This document shows positions 1 through 14,719 of a stretch of 40,684 bases of DNA, piece by piece. Position 1 is the first letter of the stretch; every line of letters begins with the position of its first letter. The position numbers and the translations under genes are program-made. The notes beneath the pieces were generated by a model. It was not told the origin of the DNA. It ran no database searches and was given only the letters and a program-made list of their open reading frames with translations. Origin of the DNA: Candidatus Aminicenantota bacterium (GTDB lineage: Bacteria > Acidobacteriota > Aminicenantia > UBA2199); NCBI GenBank assembly GCA_026393835.1, contig JAPKZK010000199.1, positions 1 through 40,684 of the forward strand. The letters run 5' to 3'.

Positions 1-1
1 G

Positions 2-3385
<3,384 letters not shown>

Positions 3386-3399
3386 AAAGATAAACGACA

Positions 3400-3491
3400 T
3401 TAATTGTCAATTGTTAATTGTTAATTGTAAATTAATAATAGGGTGCCCGCGCCGCGGGCTTCATCATTCATCATTCATCATTCATCATTCA
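3400..3491 (+). repeat. In-gene heptad arrays before motif A3, A domain 2
   Basis: The layout matches 333-424: TTAATTG-type units, the GC palindrome, then four CATCATT units, all in frame. Confidence 0.9.
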
Positions 3492-4169
3492 AATCAACTC
3501 GCTTATATTATCTTCACTTCCGGTTCCACCGGGAATCCCAAGGGCGTCCTCATTACCCATGCCAATTTATCGCCGCTTCTGCACTGGGGGTATCGTCACC
3601 TGGGGATCGGGGTAAATGATCGCGCCCTACAAAACCTGTCTTATTATTTCGATTGGTCCGTATGGGAGATGTTTATCGTTCTGACAACAGGCGCCGGTCT
3701 TTACATGGCGTCGGAAGAAATATTGCTGGACGCAGCAGCTTGCGTCGATTTCATTAACCGGCATGGCGTAACCACCCTGCATGTCACGCCCACGCAGTAT
3801 CAATATATCGTTAAAGCGCCTACCGTACCCATTACGCTAAAATATTTATTTATCGGGGCCGAGAAATTAGCGCTAGACCTGGTGGAGCGAAGTTTTGCGT
3901 CGGTGAACAACGCATGCCGGGTGTTTAATATGTATGGCCCCACGGAAGCCACGATTATCTCGGCGGTATTGGAAATCCACCGCGAGAGCCTGGCGCAATT
4001 CGCATCGCTTAGCAGTATCCCCATCGGTAGCCCGACAGGTAATACAAACCTGCTCATACTGGATCAATATATGAATGTATGCCCGGTAAATATAGCCGGC
4101 GAGTTGTATATCGGCGGCGATGGAGTATCTGAGGGCTATTTGAACAACCCGGAAATGACCGCGGAAAAA

Positions 4170-4222
4170 TTCATCCATTTTCATCATTCATCATTCGATC
4201 TTCCACGCATTCATCATTCAAA
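4170..4222 (+). repeat. In-gene CATCATT-type array between A6 and A7, A domain 2
   Basis: Copy of the array at 1103-1155, encoding HHSSFDLPRIHHS before KFYRTGDL. Confidence 0.9.
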
Positions 4223-5149
4223 GTTCTATAGAACCGGCGACCTTGTGCGTTGGCTGCCCGATGGGAGCATCGAATTTTTAGGTAGGATCGATCAGCAGGT
4301 CAAGATCAGGGGCTTCCGCATCGAATTAGGTGAGATAGAAAACCGCTTATTACAATATCCCCACATTAAAGAAGCAGTGGTACTGGCTGAAGAAGATGAA
4401 ACCCAGGATAAATATCTAATCGCATATTTTGTTTCCGCAGTCGCCGAAAAGGAGATTTCAATCGCTGAGCTAAGACAATATTTAGCGCAGCAGTTGCCGG
4501 AGTATATGATTCCTTCTTATTTTATACAAATCGAGAAAATTCCCCTCAATCCCAATGGCAAAATCGAACGCAAGGCGTTACCGCTACCCACTCCGGAGGT
4601 AACTATAAGAGGGGAATTCGCGGCGCCTGAAAATGAAATCCAGGTGAAGTTGGTGGAAATCTGGTCCGGGATTTTGGGAATTGAAAAAAATTCAATGGGC
4701 ATCGACAGCAACTTTTTCGAGTTGGGTGGGCATTCGTTAAGGGCCACTGTCATGGTTTCCAACATACATAAAGAGTTTAATGGGAAAGTGCCCTTAACGG
4801 ACATATTTATGAATCCCACCATAAGAGAACTGTCTGCGATTATCGGGAGTTTGAGAGAAGAGAGATACACATCCATCGAGCCTGTGGAAAAAAAAGATTA
4901 TTATATTTTATCCCCGGCCCAAAAACGGTTGTTTATTTTGCAGCAGATGGACCAGGAGAGTACTGCTTACAACATGCCCCGTGCCTTCAATATCAGCGGG
5001 GAACTCGATACCGGTAAATTGAAAACCGTCTTTGAAATGTTGATCGATCGTCATGAAAGCCTGAGAACATCTTTTCATATGATCGAAAACGAACCGGTGC
5101 AGAGGATACATGATGAGGTAAAATTTCAAATCGAGCAATTAGAGGGTAG

Positions 5150-5171
5150 GGGCGACCCCCCGTGGTCGCCC
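5150..5171 (+). repeat. In-frame hairpin repeat in C domain 2
   Basis: The arms and loop are identical to 2110-2131, at the homologous place in the duplicated module. Confidence 0.85.
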
Positions 5172-6588
5172 TTCATTCGTCCTTTCGACCTGTCGAAGGC
5201 GCCGTTAATTCGAGTGGGATTGATAAAGAGAGCCGAAACCGAATATATGTTGTTGGTGGATATGCATCACATCATCTCCGATGGCGTTTCCCACGGTATA
5301 TTGGCCGGGGATTTTTATAGACTTTATAATGGCGGCGACCTGGAACCGGTACGAATTCAATATAAAGATTTCTCCGAATGGCAAAATAATGAAAAGGGAA
5401 AAGGGAAAATAAAAAAGCAGGAAACCTATTGGCTTAACGTATTTGAAAGTGAGATACCGGCGCTTAATCTTTTCACCGATTTTCCCCGACCTGCAGTGAA
5501 GAGTTTTATTGGCGACTCATTGGGTTTTGAGTTATCCGCAATTCAAACAAAGGCATTAAGACATATCGCTGTTACAGGTGGGGTGACATTGTATATGATC
5601 TTACTGGCCATGTATAATGTTTTATTAGCCAAAGTAACCAACCAGGAAGATATTATCATCGGTACACCTACCGCGGGCCGTAGACATGCCGATTTAGAAA
5701 AGATAATAGGTATGTTTGTCAATACCCTGGCCCTGAGGAATTACCCCGAAGGCCATAAGAGATTCGTCGATTTTTTAATGGAAGTCAAAAAACGAACCCT
5801 GGCAGCTTTTGATAACCAGGAATACCAGTTTGAAGATTTAGTGGACAAGGTAGTGTTCAAGCGTGATACCGGTCGTAATCCCATATTCGATAGCTGGTTT
5901 GCGTTGCAAAATATGGAAACCGGGACCATAGAAATACCACTGCTTCACGAAAAGACATCGCAATTTCACATACAACCCTATGAAATCGAATCCGGGATTT
6001 CCAAATTCGATCTGAATCTAACCTGTATCGAAGGCCAAGAGCAATTGTCTTGTTTGTTTGAATACTGTACAAAACTCTTTAAAAAAGAAACCATCCAGCG
6101 GTTTGTAAACCATTTTAAACAGGTAGTAGCGATAATTATAGAAAATTGGAATATGCGGTTATCCCGGATAGAGATCATAACAGCGGGAGAAAAGCAGCAG
6201 ATTTTATATGAATTTAACGATATATTGCCGCAGTACGCCAATGAAAAAACCGTCCTGCAATTGTTTGAAGAAAAAGCGGCCGGGACGGGTGATAGAATTG
6301 CCGTCGTCGGCATGGGGCATACTCTTACCTACCGCGAATTAAATAAAAATGCCGGCCGGTTGGCATACCGATTAATACAAACAGGGGTTCAACCCAATAC
6401 GATTATTGGACTGCTGGTGGAACGTTCCCTGGAAATGATTATCGGTATCCTGGCAATATGGAAAGCGGCCTGCGCTTATTTGCCCTTAAACCCCAAAGCC
6501 CCGGCTTCACGATCCGAGTACATGCTGAAGGAGTGCGGTGTCAGGGTTTTGGTGACCGCAGGCGATTTACTGGAAAAGCAAAACGAGA

Positions 6589-6690
6589 TTAATTGTCAAT
6601 TGTTAATTGTTAATTGTAAATTAATAATAGGGCGCCCGCGCCGCGGGCTTCATCATTCATCATTCGATTTTCCACGCAATCATCATTCAA
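6589..6690 (+). repeat. In-gene heptad arrays before motif A3, A domain 3
   Basis: TTAATTG-type units and the GC palindrome are as in domain 1. The CATCATT block is interrupted by CGATTTTCCACGCAAT, giving HHSSFDFPRNHHS, three residues longer than in domain 2 and still in frame. Confidence 0.9.
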
Positions 6691-7367
6691 ATCAACTCGC
6701 TTATATTATCTTCACCTCCGGTTCCACCGGGAATCCCAAAGGCGTGCTCATTACCCATGCCAATTTATCGCCGCTGCTGCACTGGGGGTATCATCAATTG
6801 GGGATCGGTGTAAATGACCGCGCCCTTCAAAACCTGTCTTATTATTTCGATTGGTCCGTATGGGAGATGTTTATCGTTCTGACAACAGGCGCCGGTCTTT
6901 ACATGGCGTCGGAAGAAATATTGCTGGACGCAGCAGCTTGCGTCGATTTCATTAACCGGCATGGAGTAACCATCCTGCATGTCACGCCCACGCAGTATCA
7001 ATATATCGTTAAAGCGCCCACCATACTCGTTACCTTAAAATATTTATTTATCGGGGCCGAGAAATTAGCCCTGGACCTGGTAGAACGCAGCTTCGCTACG
7101 GTGAGTGACGCATGCCGGGTGTTTAATATGTATGGTCCCACGGAAGCCACGATTATCTCCGCGGTATTGGAAATCCAGCGGGAGAACCTGGCGCAATTCG
7201 CATTGCTTAACAGTGTTCCCATCGGTAGGCCGACAGGTAATACCGTGCTGCTCATACTGGATCAATATATGAACGTATGCCCGGTTAATATTGCCGGCGA
7301 GTTGTATATCGGGGGCGATGGTGTATCTGAGGGCTATTTGAACAACCCCGAAATGACCGCGGAAAAA

Positions 7368-7420
7368 TTCATCCATTTTCATCATTCATCATTCGATCTT
7401 CCACGCATTCATCATTCAAA
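7368..7420 (+). repeat. In-gene CATCATT-type array between A6 and A7, A domain 3
   Basis: Same as 1103-1155. The following sequence reads KLYCTGDL, as in A domains 5 and 8. Confidence 0.9.
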
Positions 7421-8945
7421 ATTATATTGTACCGGCGACCTGGTGCGTTGGCTGCCCGATGGTAACATCGAATTTTTAGGCAGGATCGATCAGCAGGTAA
7501 AAATCAGGGGCCACCGCATCGAACTGGGAGAAATAGAGGGATTACTGCTTAAAAAAGAAGAGATAAAAGAAGCAGTAGTGATAGACCGGGAAGGACAAAA
7601 CAGCGAAAAATATCTCTGCGCCTATATAGTGCCTAAAGCCGGGATTGAAGAGGTGGCATCCGGGTTAAAGGAATTCCTGTCTCAATTGCTGCCGAATTAC
7701 ATGATACCGGCATTTTTTATCGAGATAGAAAAAATCCCCCTGAATCCCAATGGTAAAATCAACCGGGAAGCTTTGCCCTCGCCCACCATAAAGAAAACAG
7801 GAGTTTATACGGCGCCGACCAATGAATTGGAAGAGATATTGGTGGAAGTGTGGTCGGAAATCCTGGCAATCGGCAAAGATAAAATAGGTATCGACGCCGA
7901 TTTCTTTGAGTTGGGCGGCCATTCGTTGAAAGCCAGTATTATGGCGTCGAAAATAAAGACGCGCTTGAATTGTGCATTCGCGCTGGTGGAGATTTTTAAA
8001 AAACCCACTGTCAGGGAATTGGCGGAATATCTCCAGTCTGTCGTCGGGACGAATGGAATAGAATCGCTGCAAGATGAAAACCTGGTACTTTTGAAAAAAG
8101 GGGCTGACCCGGGAAATCATCTCTTTATGGTGCATGCCGGGAGCGGGGACGTGGAAGAGTATATCGAATTTTTCCATCGCCTCAACCGGGGGAACCCCGG
8201 GATAAACGGTTGGGGCATCCGGGCCAACCGGTTGAAAAGCGACAGCCCACAAAATCTCACCATCGAAGAATTGGCAGCCGATTATATAGGTAAAACAAAG
8301 AAAGTTCAGCCCGGTGGACCGTACCGGCTCGCCGGTTGGAGTATCGGCGGCGCTATTGCATTCGAGATGGCCAGGCAATTGGAAGCCGTAAAAGATGAAA
8401 TCGCATTTTTGGCGCTTATCGATACCCCGGCCCCACAATTTGACCTGGCATCTCAAACTCGTGAATTTACATTTACCCTGGAATCCGAATTAGGCTGGCT
8501 GCGTGAAATTTTACCGGATTTGGCAACCAGGGAAAAAATAAAGGAAGTATCCGATATTGAGCAGCTCTGGCCCCTAATTGTCGATTACCTGGAATCTGCC
8601 TCTTTCGATGCCGGGAAACTCCGGGAGGCGATTCCCGGATACATCAACCGTGCAATTCCCAATATCGAACAATTAGAAATCAGGGAGTCGCTTAACAGCA
8701 TCAACCGGGTTAGGACTTTGAACAATGCTCGTAATCGTTATATTCCCGGCGGGAAAGTAAACGCCGTTATTCATTTCTTTGGGGCCGGTGAAACAGGAAA
8801 AACATATGCGCAAGCCTGGACCTGTTATTGCGAAAGGCCGCCGGTATACAATGAACTCCAGGCCGATCATTATACGATATTTAAGATGCCCCAGGTAGAA
8901 AAGTTGGTGAACTTATTTAATACTATTTCCTAAAAGAGGTAATCA

Positions 8946-11900
8946 GTGAACAAGCAAAAACTATTTGAAGAATTATTGAAAAAGAAAGGGATTGCCGTAC
9001 CCCAAGGACCGGTACTGCTCAGACGAAGTGATCCGGGTCCATATAAGTTGTCGTTTGCCCAGCGCCGTATCTGGTTCCTCCAGCAATTCGATCTCAAGGG
9101 CGCGGCCTATAACGACCCCACGGCGCTGCGTCTCAAAGGGCCTTTACAAATACCGGTATTGGAACAAGTCTTTAATGAGATCATCCGGCGGCACCAGGCG
9201 CTGCGCATGACCTTCCCGGCCCGGGAAGGACAGCCGGTCCAGGCCCTTCACCCGGATGACCGCATCGCTGTATCGATTACAGTACCCCGGGAAGAACCCG
9301 GCAAAACAGTGGAAGAACAGGCGCTGGACTTCGTGAACCGGTTTTCCAGGCTGGCTTTCGATCTATCCCGGGACATGCCCATAAGGGCCGCATTATTAAA
9401 AATAACGGAAGATGATCACGCCCTGGCAGTAAATATCCACCACATCGTCATGGACGGTTGGTCCAAAGGCATCATGCTCCAGGAATTAATGACCCTATAT
9501 GAAGCCTTTAGCCGGGGAAAACCTTCACCCCTCCCCGAACTGCCCGTACAATATACCGATTACGTACATTGGCATCATGAATGGATGCAAGGGAAGATGT
9601 ACGAGACACAAATGGCGTACTGGAAGGAAAAATTAACCGGCGCGCCGCCGGTATTGGAACTGCCCCTGGACCACCCGCGCCCCGCGGTTCCCAGCGGCCG
9701 GGGCGCCTTGCAGCCCTTTTCCCTCGCAAAACAAAATTTCCAGGATCTCAATGCACTGGCAAAGCAAGAAGATGTTACCCTGTTCATGCTGTTGACCGCC
9801 GTTTACAACATCCTTCTGCACCGATATTCCGGGCAGGAAGATATACTCATCGGCACGCCCATTGCCGGGCGCCGCCGCATCGAATTGGAGAACCTCATTG
9901 GCCTGTTTTTAAATACCCTGGTATTACGCACCGACCTGTCCGGGAACCCCGGTTTTCGAACACTGCTCAAAAGAGTACGCACGACGGCATTGGAAGCATA
10001 CAACCACCAGGATATGCCCTTTGAAAAATTAGTGGAAGAATTAAACCCGCAGCGGGATATGAGTATTACCCCCTTGTTCCAGGTGTTGTTCCAATTGCAA
10101 AACGCGCCCATGCCGTCGGCCAGGCTATCGGGTCTCACCATCACACCCATCCAATTGGATACCGGGGTTTCCCAGGTGGACCTCTCCCTCACCATGTGGG
10201 AACAGGATGATATATTAAGAGGAACCTTCGAGTACAACACCGACCTGTTGGACGACGCCACGATTACGCGGATGATCGGTCATTTCAAGCGCTTGCTGGA
10301 AAGCGTATGCGAAGGTGCGGACCGGGAAATTTCCCGGCTGTCCATGCTTTCCCAGGAAGAGACCCGGCAGGTATTGGATAAATGGAATCGCACCGGCGCC
10401 GATTACCCTGAAGATGTCTGCATATATGAGTTATTCGAAACCTGCGCCCAAAAATACCCGGGTAAGGACGCCGTGGTGTTCGAGCAACAGCGGTTGACTT
10501 ACAAGGAATTAAATGATCACGCCGGGCATTTGGCCCATTACCTGGTAAAGGCGGGGGTTGGTCCTGATGTATTGGCGGCAATTTGCATCGATAATTCATT
10601 GGAATTAATTACCGGGGTTATGGGGATACTCAAAGCCGGCGGCGCTTACATCCCCCTGGACCCCCAGTACCCCGATGAACGGTTGGGGGCCATATTGAAA
10701 GATTCCCAGCCGGTTGTATTGATTACCCTGTCGGTTTATATGAAACGCTTTCCCACGGATTGTTACCGGGGAAAGATTATTTGTCTCGATCCCGGGTCGG
10801 ATATCGATGCATTGGCGCAAGAGAGTATATCTGCAATTTCCAATGGCTGTATGCCGGAAAATGCTGCTTGTGTTATATATACTTCCGGTTCTACCGGTAT
10901 CCCCAAAGGTATTTTGATAGAGAACCGGAATATTGTAAACCTGCTATATTCATTTATCAGGTCTTACCATGCCGGGCCCGAAGATAACATCTTACCCCTC
11001 ACTTCCATTGCGTCCGCCAGTTTTGTCGGTGAGATATTGCCCATGCTTGTTTCCGGTGGCGCCATTGTCCTGGCCGACAAAGAGCATTTCCTTGATATGA
11101 ATAGTCTTACAGCACTCATGTCTCGCTATGAAATCACCATCCTCAGCACTGTTCCCTCCATGATTGCGCGTTTGAATGCCATGGGGGGGGAGCGCTGGCG
11201 AACCGGGAAGCTTCGGCTCTTGTTAAGTGGGGGTGAAGCCCTTTCCGCCGGCGATATCGACCGGTTAATGGATAGCATTACCATTGTTAACGGCTACGGT
11301 TTAACCGAAGCCACTATTTGTTCCACTTATGAAGTATTGAATAGCCTGGATTTTTCTCAGAATCCCCTGATTACCGTGGGTAAGCCCATAATGAATACCC
11401 GCGTCTACATCCTGGACAAATATATGCAGCCGCAACCCGTGGGCGTCCCAGGCGAGTTGTACATCGCCGGGGACGGCCTATCTCGCGGCTATCTAAACAA
11501 CCCGGAATTAACGGCAGAAAAATTTATTAAAAATAGGACCTATAGGTCCCATAAGACCTGTAATTTGTTCAAAACCGGCGACCTGGGCGCCTGGTTACCG
11601 GGGGGCCGGATCAAGTTTTTGGGTAGGATCGACACCCAGGTCCAGGTACATGGGCACCGGATCGAATTATCGGAAATCGAAACCGTACTGGGTTTGCACC
11701 CGGACATCCGGGATGTTGTCGTGATCGACCGCCAGTTTGGTCCGGGGGACCGGCGTTTGGTGGCATATTTAGTTGCCTGCGGCGACGGGAAATACACCGG
11801 CGGTCCATGGCGGGAGTGGCTCGCCAAAAGGCTTCCCGAATACATGATCCCAACCGCCTTTGAAATCATCGATTCTATCCCGTTAACCGTTAACGGCAAG

Positions 11901-12281
11901 GTGGATATTAGCGTCTTGCCTATTCCCTCGGGGCTCCGGCCCCAATTGAATGTGGCTTTTGAAGCCCCGCAAACCGAAATCGAGAAGAAAATCGCTGTTG
12001 TCTGGAAGGAGTTCCTGCACCTGGAAGAGGTGGGAGTGGACGACAATTTTTTCGACCTGGGGGGCCACTCCTTATTGCTTACCCAGGTTCACAGCCGGTT
12101 AAGTGAAATGGTTGACAAAGAGTTGACCATCGTCGATTTGTTTCGTTATTCCACCATCCGTTCCCTGGCGAGATATTTAGGTGAAAACAAGGATAAAATC
12201 CAACAGGCATCGTCGGAAACATATACAAAATTACAGGAAAGGGCAAATAAACAACGGCAGGCGTTTCAACGGCGACGGTAA
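8946..12281 (+). CDS. NRPS, C-A-PCP; A domain lacks the pocket Asp
   Basis: This is a single elongation module. The start is GTG 8946 with AGAGGT five nt upstream, 12 nt after the TE gene. C domain: SFAQRRIWFL near residue 37 and HHIVMDG at 165. A domain: LTYKELN (about 517), TSGSTGIPKG (about 646), GYGLTEATIC (about 783), TGDLGAWL (about 878) and VNGKVD with the catalytic Lys (about 984). PCP LGGHSLL has its carrier Ser at 1042. In the A4 region (SIASASFVGEIL) the position of the conserved Asp235, which binds the alpha-amino group in ordinary A domains, aligns with Ala. The full code is about ASGSLGGICK. The substrate may therefore not be a normal alpha-amino acid, for example a hydroxy/keto acid or another amine-lacking acid (inference). 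The basic, Gln-rich C-terminus (NKQRQAFQRRR) resembles docking tails of NRPS proteins that contact a PKS. There is no TE. GC-rich codon use differs somewhat from the first two genes. Confidence 0.92.
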   Translation: MNKQKLFEELLKKKGIAVPQGPVLLRRSDPGPYKLSFAQRRIWFLQQFDLKGAAYNDPTALRLKGPLQIPVLEQVFNEIIRRHQALRMTFPAREGQPVQALHPDDRIAVSITVPREEPGKTVEEQALDFVNRFSRLAFDLSRDMPIRAALLKITEDDHALAVNIHHIVMDGWSKGIMLQELMTLYEAFSRGKPSPLPELPVQYTDYVHWHHEWMQGKMYETQMAYWKEKLTGAPPVLELPLDHPRPAVPSGRGALQPFSLAKQNFQDLNALAKQEDVTLFMLLTAVYNILLHRYSGQEDILIGTPIAGRRRIELENLIGLFLNTLVLRTDLSGNPGFRTLLKRVRTTALEAYNHQDMPFEKLVEELNPQRDMSITPLFQVLFQLQNAPMPSARLSGLTITPIQLDTGVSQVDLSLTMWEQDDILRGTFEYNTDLLDDATITRMIGHFKRLLESVCEGADREISRLSMLSQEETRQVLDKWNRTGADYPEDVCIYELFETCAQKYPGKDAVVFEQQRLTYKELNDHAGHLAHYLVKAGVGPDVLAAICIDNSLELITGVMGILKAGGAYIPLDPQYPDERLGAILKDSQPVVLITLSVYMKRFPTDCYRGKIICLDPGSDIDALAQESISAISNGCMPENAACVIYTSGSTGIPKGILIENRNIVNLLYSFIRSYHAGPEDNILPLTSIASASFVGEILPMLVSGGAIVLADKEHFLDMNSLTALMSRYEITILSTVPSMIARLNAMGGERWRTGKLRLLLSGGEALSAGDIDRLMDSITIVNGYGLTEATICSTYEVLNSLDFSQNPLITVGKPIMNTRVYILDKYMQPQPVGVPGELYIAGDGLSRGYLNNPELTAEKFIKNRTYRSHKTCNLFKTGDLGAWLPGGRIKFLGRIDTQVQVHGHRIELSEIETVLGLHPDIRDVVVIDRQFGPGDRRLVAYLVACGDGKYTGGPWREWLAKRLPEYMIPTAFEIIDSIPLTVNGKVDISVLPIPSGLRPQLNVAFEAPQTEIEKKIAVVWKEFLHLEEVGVDDNFFDLGGHSLLLTQVHSRLSEMVDKELTIVDLFRYSTIRSLARYLGENKDKIQQASSETYTKLQERANKQRQAFQRRR
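11536..11549 (+). repeat. Perfect palindrome in the A6-A7 loop, A domain 4
   Basis: GGACCTATAGGTCC, followed by CATAAGACCTG, encodes KNRTYRSHKTC between TAEKF and FKTGDL. This is the position where other A domains carry CATCATT arrays. A related sequence lies in the AT domain at 21911. Confidence 0.8.
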
Positions 12282-12290
12282 GGGATATAT

Positions 12291-12331
<41 letters not shown>

Positions 12332-12343
12332 AAACGTGCTTTC

Positions 12344-12377
12344 CATTATTTATAATTTTTAAAAAAAATGATATACT
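12344..12377 (+). promoter_or_regulatory. Possible promoter of the DUF5916 gene
   Basis: An AT-rich stretch contains two possible -10 boxes, TATAAT (12351-12356) and TATACT (12372-12377). No convincing -35 box is seen. It follows the heptad array and lies 80-100 nt before an AGGAGG ribosome site at 12442. Confidence 0.3.
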
Positions 12378-12454
12378 AAATCATTATAATAATTGGTTTT
12401 GAGTACTGAGAGTTTTTAAATCAATCCATAAATAGTCAACCAGGAGGAAAACCC

Positions 12455-14686
12455 ATGATGAGAGAACACTTTAACCTTGGCTTTACTGTGATCATCGGAG
12501 TAGTGATCGTGATGTTGACCGGCCTGTGGTCACCCGGAATTTGGGCGCAGTCGACGGCAGAGGGAGATAATCTCATTCAAGCAGTTAAAACAAAGGTAAA
12601 ACCTAAAATCGACGGGGTATTGGACGATCCCGTATGGCAGAGCCCGGCGCTAAAAAAGACATTCATTTCGTATGAACCCCGCTATGGGGATGAATTATCC
12701 ATGGAAACCCAGGTTTGGGTGGCCAATGATAGTAAAAATCTTTATTTTGCTTTCCAGTGCTCCGACCCGGAGCCGGATAAAATCAAAACCAGCCTCACCA
12801 AGAGAGACAATATGTTCGGCGACGATTGGGTATCCGTGTCCATCGATGCCGCCGGGGCCGGTCAGACAGCATATACTCTTTATGTCAATCCCAACGGCAT
12901 CCAGGGAGATGGGTTGGCCTCCGGGATCAGCATGAGTGAAGACATGTCGCCGGATTTTGTCTGGGATAGCGCCGCCAAAATGACCGGGAATGGCTACCGG
13001 GTGGAAATCAGTCTTCCTTTGAAAAGCATCAGTTTCAAGAGCGGGAAAGAAGTAAAAATGGGTATATTGTTCCGGCGCAAGATCAACCGCCTGAGTTGCA
13101 TCGGCGCCTGGCCCGATATCAAACTTAACCGGGCGATACTGGACAGCCAGGCCAAAGTTGTATTTTTAGACCTCAAAGAGCAGCGAAAAATCGAAGTGCT
13201 GCCCTCTCTTACTTACACCAATAACCACGACAGGGTTACCCCGGATACATGGGCGAAAACTTACGACAAACTACAATTCGGCATTGGTTTAAAATACGGC
13301 ATTACTTCTTCCATCACGGCTGACCTGACCTACAACCCGGATTTCAGCCAGGTGGAAAGCGATGCGTTCCAGGTGGAGGTTAACCAGCGTTACCCGTTGT
13401 TTTACTCGGAGAAACGGCCTTTCTTCATGGAAGGGATGGATATATTCAACTTCTGGACATATATATACGGTTATTTACCCACTCCCGTTCATACGCGGCA
13501 GATAGTCGATCCCACCTGGGGCGCCAAATTAACCGGCAGCATTGGAAATTTTTCTTTCGGTTTGCTTTCCGCCGGGGATGAATTCCCCGGGCAGAAATGG
13601 GATGTGGGCGTCAATCCCAACCAGGATAAACAAGCTTTTTTCGGAGTTGCCAGGGGTAAATACAGTCTCGGCAGCGATAATTACGTCGGTTTTCTTTACA
13701 GCGGACGTGGATTTGCCGATGAATACAACCATGTAGTCGGCGCCGATGGGGCCATCAGGGTAGCCAACAAACACCGGATCCGTGCATCCCTTATTCACAG
13801 CGCTTCCAGGGACAGCGAGGGCAAGGTAACCAACGGCCCCGATACCAATTATGGTACGTTTGTGTATACCTATGGCTCCAAAGTGTTCCAGTGGGTAGGC
13901 GTCCTCGAGCATTTCGGCCGCGATTTACGGGTAGACAGCGCGTTCTTGCAGCGCACCGGCATCAATATGGGCCGTATGTGGAGTACCGTTAATTTCTACA
14001 TCGATGAAAAAAAGATTTCCTGGCTAAAGCGGATCAGTCCCGAAATCCAGGCGGATTATATTCATGACTTGTACACCCATATGGATGATTCCCTGGTGAG
14101 CACATCTTTGAATTTCCAGTTAATTAAAGAGGCGTACCTTATTCTCACTTACCAGTTTTCCAAGGAGAGTTGGCTGGGGCAAACTTTTGATCTCAACTTA
14201 TTCAGGGTAACGGGACAGGTTCGACTGACCAATTGGCTGAGGGTGGCGGCGGCTGCTTACCGGCATGAGAGCATCTACTATTATGCGGTTCCCGCTTTTA
14301 AAGGCAAAGGAAATATATATAAAGTCATCCTGGACCTTCAACCCAGCAAGAATTTGAACCAGTATTTCAGTTATACCCATAACGATCTTTCCAGCAGTGG
14401 GAATAAATTATATAATGTAAACCTGTATTATTCCAAGACGACTTACCAATTCAACAAGTACTTTTACCTGAGGGCCGTGCTCCAGTACGACAGCTACCGG
14501 GAGCGGGTGTTGACGGATTTCCTGGCCTCTTTTACCCTGATCCCGGGCACCGTTCTTCATGTCGGTTACGGCGGCCTGTATGAGAACAGGGATTGGGTGA
14601 ACAACCGCTGGGTTATCGGCGAGGGTGATTTAATCAATATCAAACGGAGTTTCTTTGCCAAGGTAAGCTATCTATGGCGTTTCTAA
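12455..14686 (+). CDS. Exported DUF5916 protein: CBM9-like domain plus outer-membrane barrel-like region
   Basis: Residues 1-32 form a signal peptide ending in WAQS. Residues about 45-205 match the CBM9-like fold seen in this family: KIDGVLDDPVWQ near the start, then LYFAFQCSDPEPDKI, RDNMFGDDWVSVSID and YVNPNGIQGDG. The rest (about 230-743) has the DUF5916 signature YPLFYSEKRPFFMEGMD, many alternating beta-type segments, and ends in Phe (YLWRF), as outer-membrane barrels do. AGGAGG lies 7 nt before ATG 12455; ATG 12458 is an alternative. The family's function is not established; a surface role in glycan binding or transport is a guess. It has its own upstream AT-rich region and a terminator-like hairpin behind it, so it may be a separate transcription unit inside the NRPS cluster. 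A role in export or immunity for the peptide is possible but unsupported. Confidence 0.85.
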   Translation: MMREHFNLGFTVIIGVVIVMLTGLWSPGIWAQSTAEGDNLIQAVKTKVKPKIDGVLDDPVWQSPALKKTFISYEPRYGDELSMETQVWVANDSKNLYFAFQCSDPEPDKIKTSLTKRDNMFGDDWVSVSIDAAGAGQTAYTLYVNPNGIQGDGLASGISMSEDMSPDFVWDSAAKMTGNGYRVEISLPLKSISFKSGKEVKMGILFRRKINRLSCIGAWPDIKLNRAILDSQAKVVFLDLKEQRKIEVLPSLTYTNNHDRVTPDTWAKTYDKLQFGIGLKYGITSSITADLTYNPDFSQVESDAFQVEVNQRYPLFYSEKRPFFMEGMDIFNFWTYIYGYLPTPVHTRQIVDPTWGAKLTGSIGNFSFGLLSAGDEFPGQKWDVGVNPNQDKQAFFGVARGKYSLGSDNYVGFLYSGRGFADEYNHVVGADGAIRVANKHRIRASLIHSASRDSEGKVTNGPDTNYGTFVYTYGSKVFQWVGVLEHFGRDLRVDSAFLQRTGINMGRMWSTVNFYIDEKKISWLKRISPEIQADYIHDLYTHMDDSLVSTSLNFQLIKEAYLILTYQFSKESWLGQTFDLNLFRVTGQVRLTNWLRVAAAAYRHESIYYYAVPAFKGKGNIYKVILDLQPSKNLNQYFSYTHNDLSSSGNKLYNVNLYYSKTTYQFNKYFYLRAVLQYDSYRERVLTDFLASFTLIPGTVLHVGYGGLYENRDWVNNRWVIGEGDLINIKRSFFAKVSYLWRF

Positions 14687-14719
14687 AAAGAAGTCACGGA
14701 TCGGATTTAAGGAGGTCCT

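Noticed and set aside
5391..5412. GGGAAAA heptads in C domain 2 (linker after SEWQN)
   Set aside because: Only two to three units in a Lys-rich linker that is variable in all C domains; too short to separate from chance.
7665..8456. 263-codon reverse-strand ORF
   Set aside because: It lies wholly opposite the PCP-TE region, which has clear catalytic motifs; the antisense translation shows no recognisable domain.
11540..12046. 168-codon reverse-strand ORF
   Set aside because: It is the antisense shadow of the A-PCP region of the 8946 gene; similar shadows recur opposite the same motifs in every A domain (e.g. 733-990, 3800-4057, 6998-7255).
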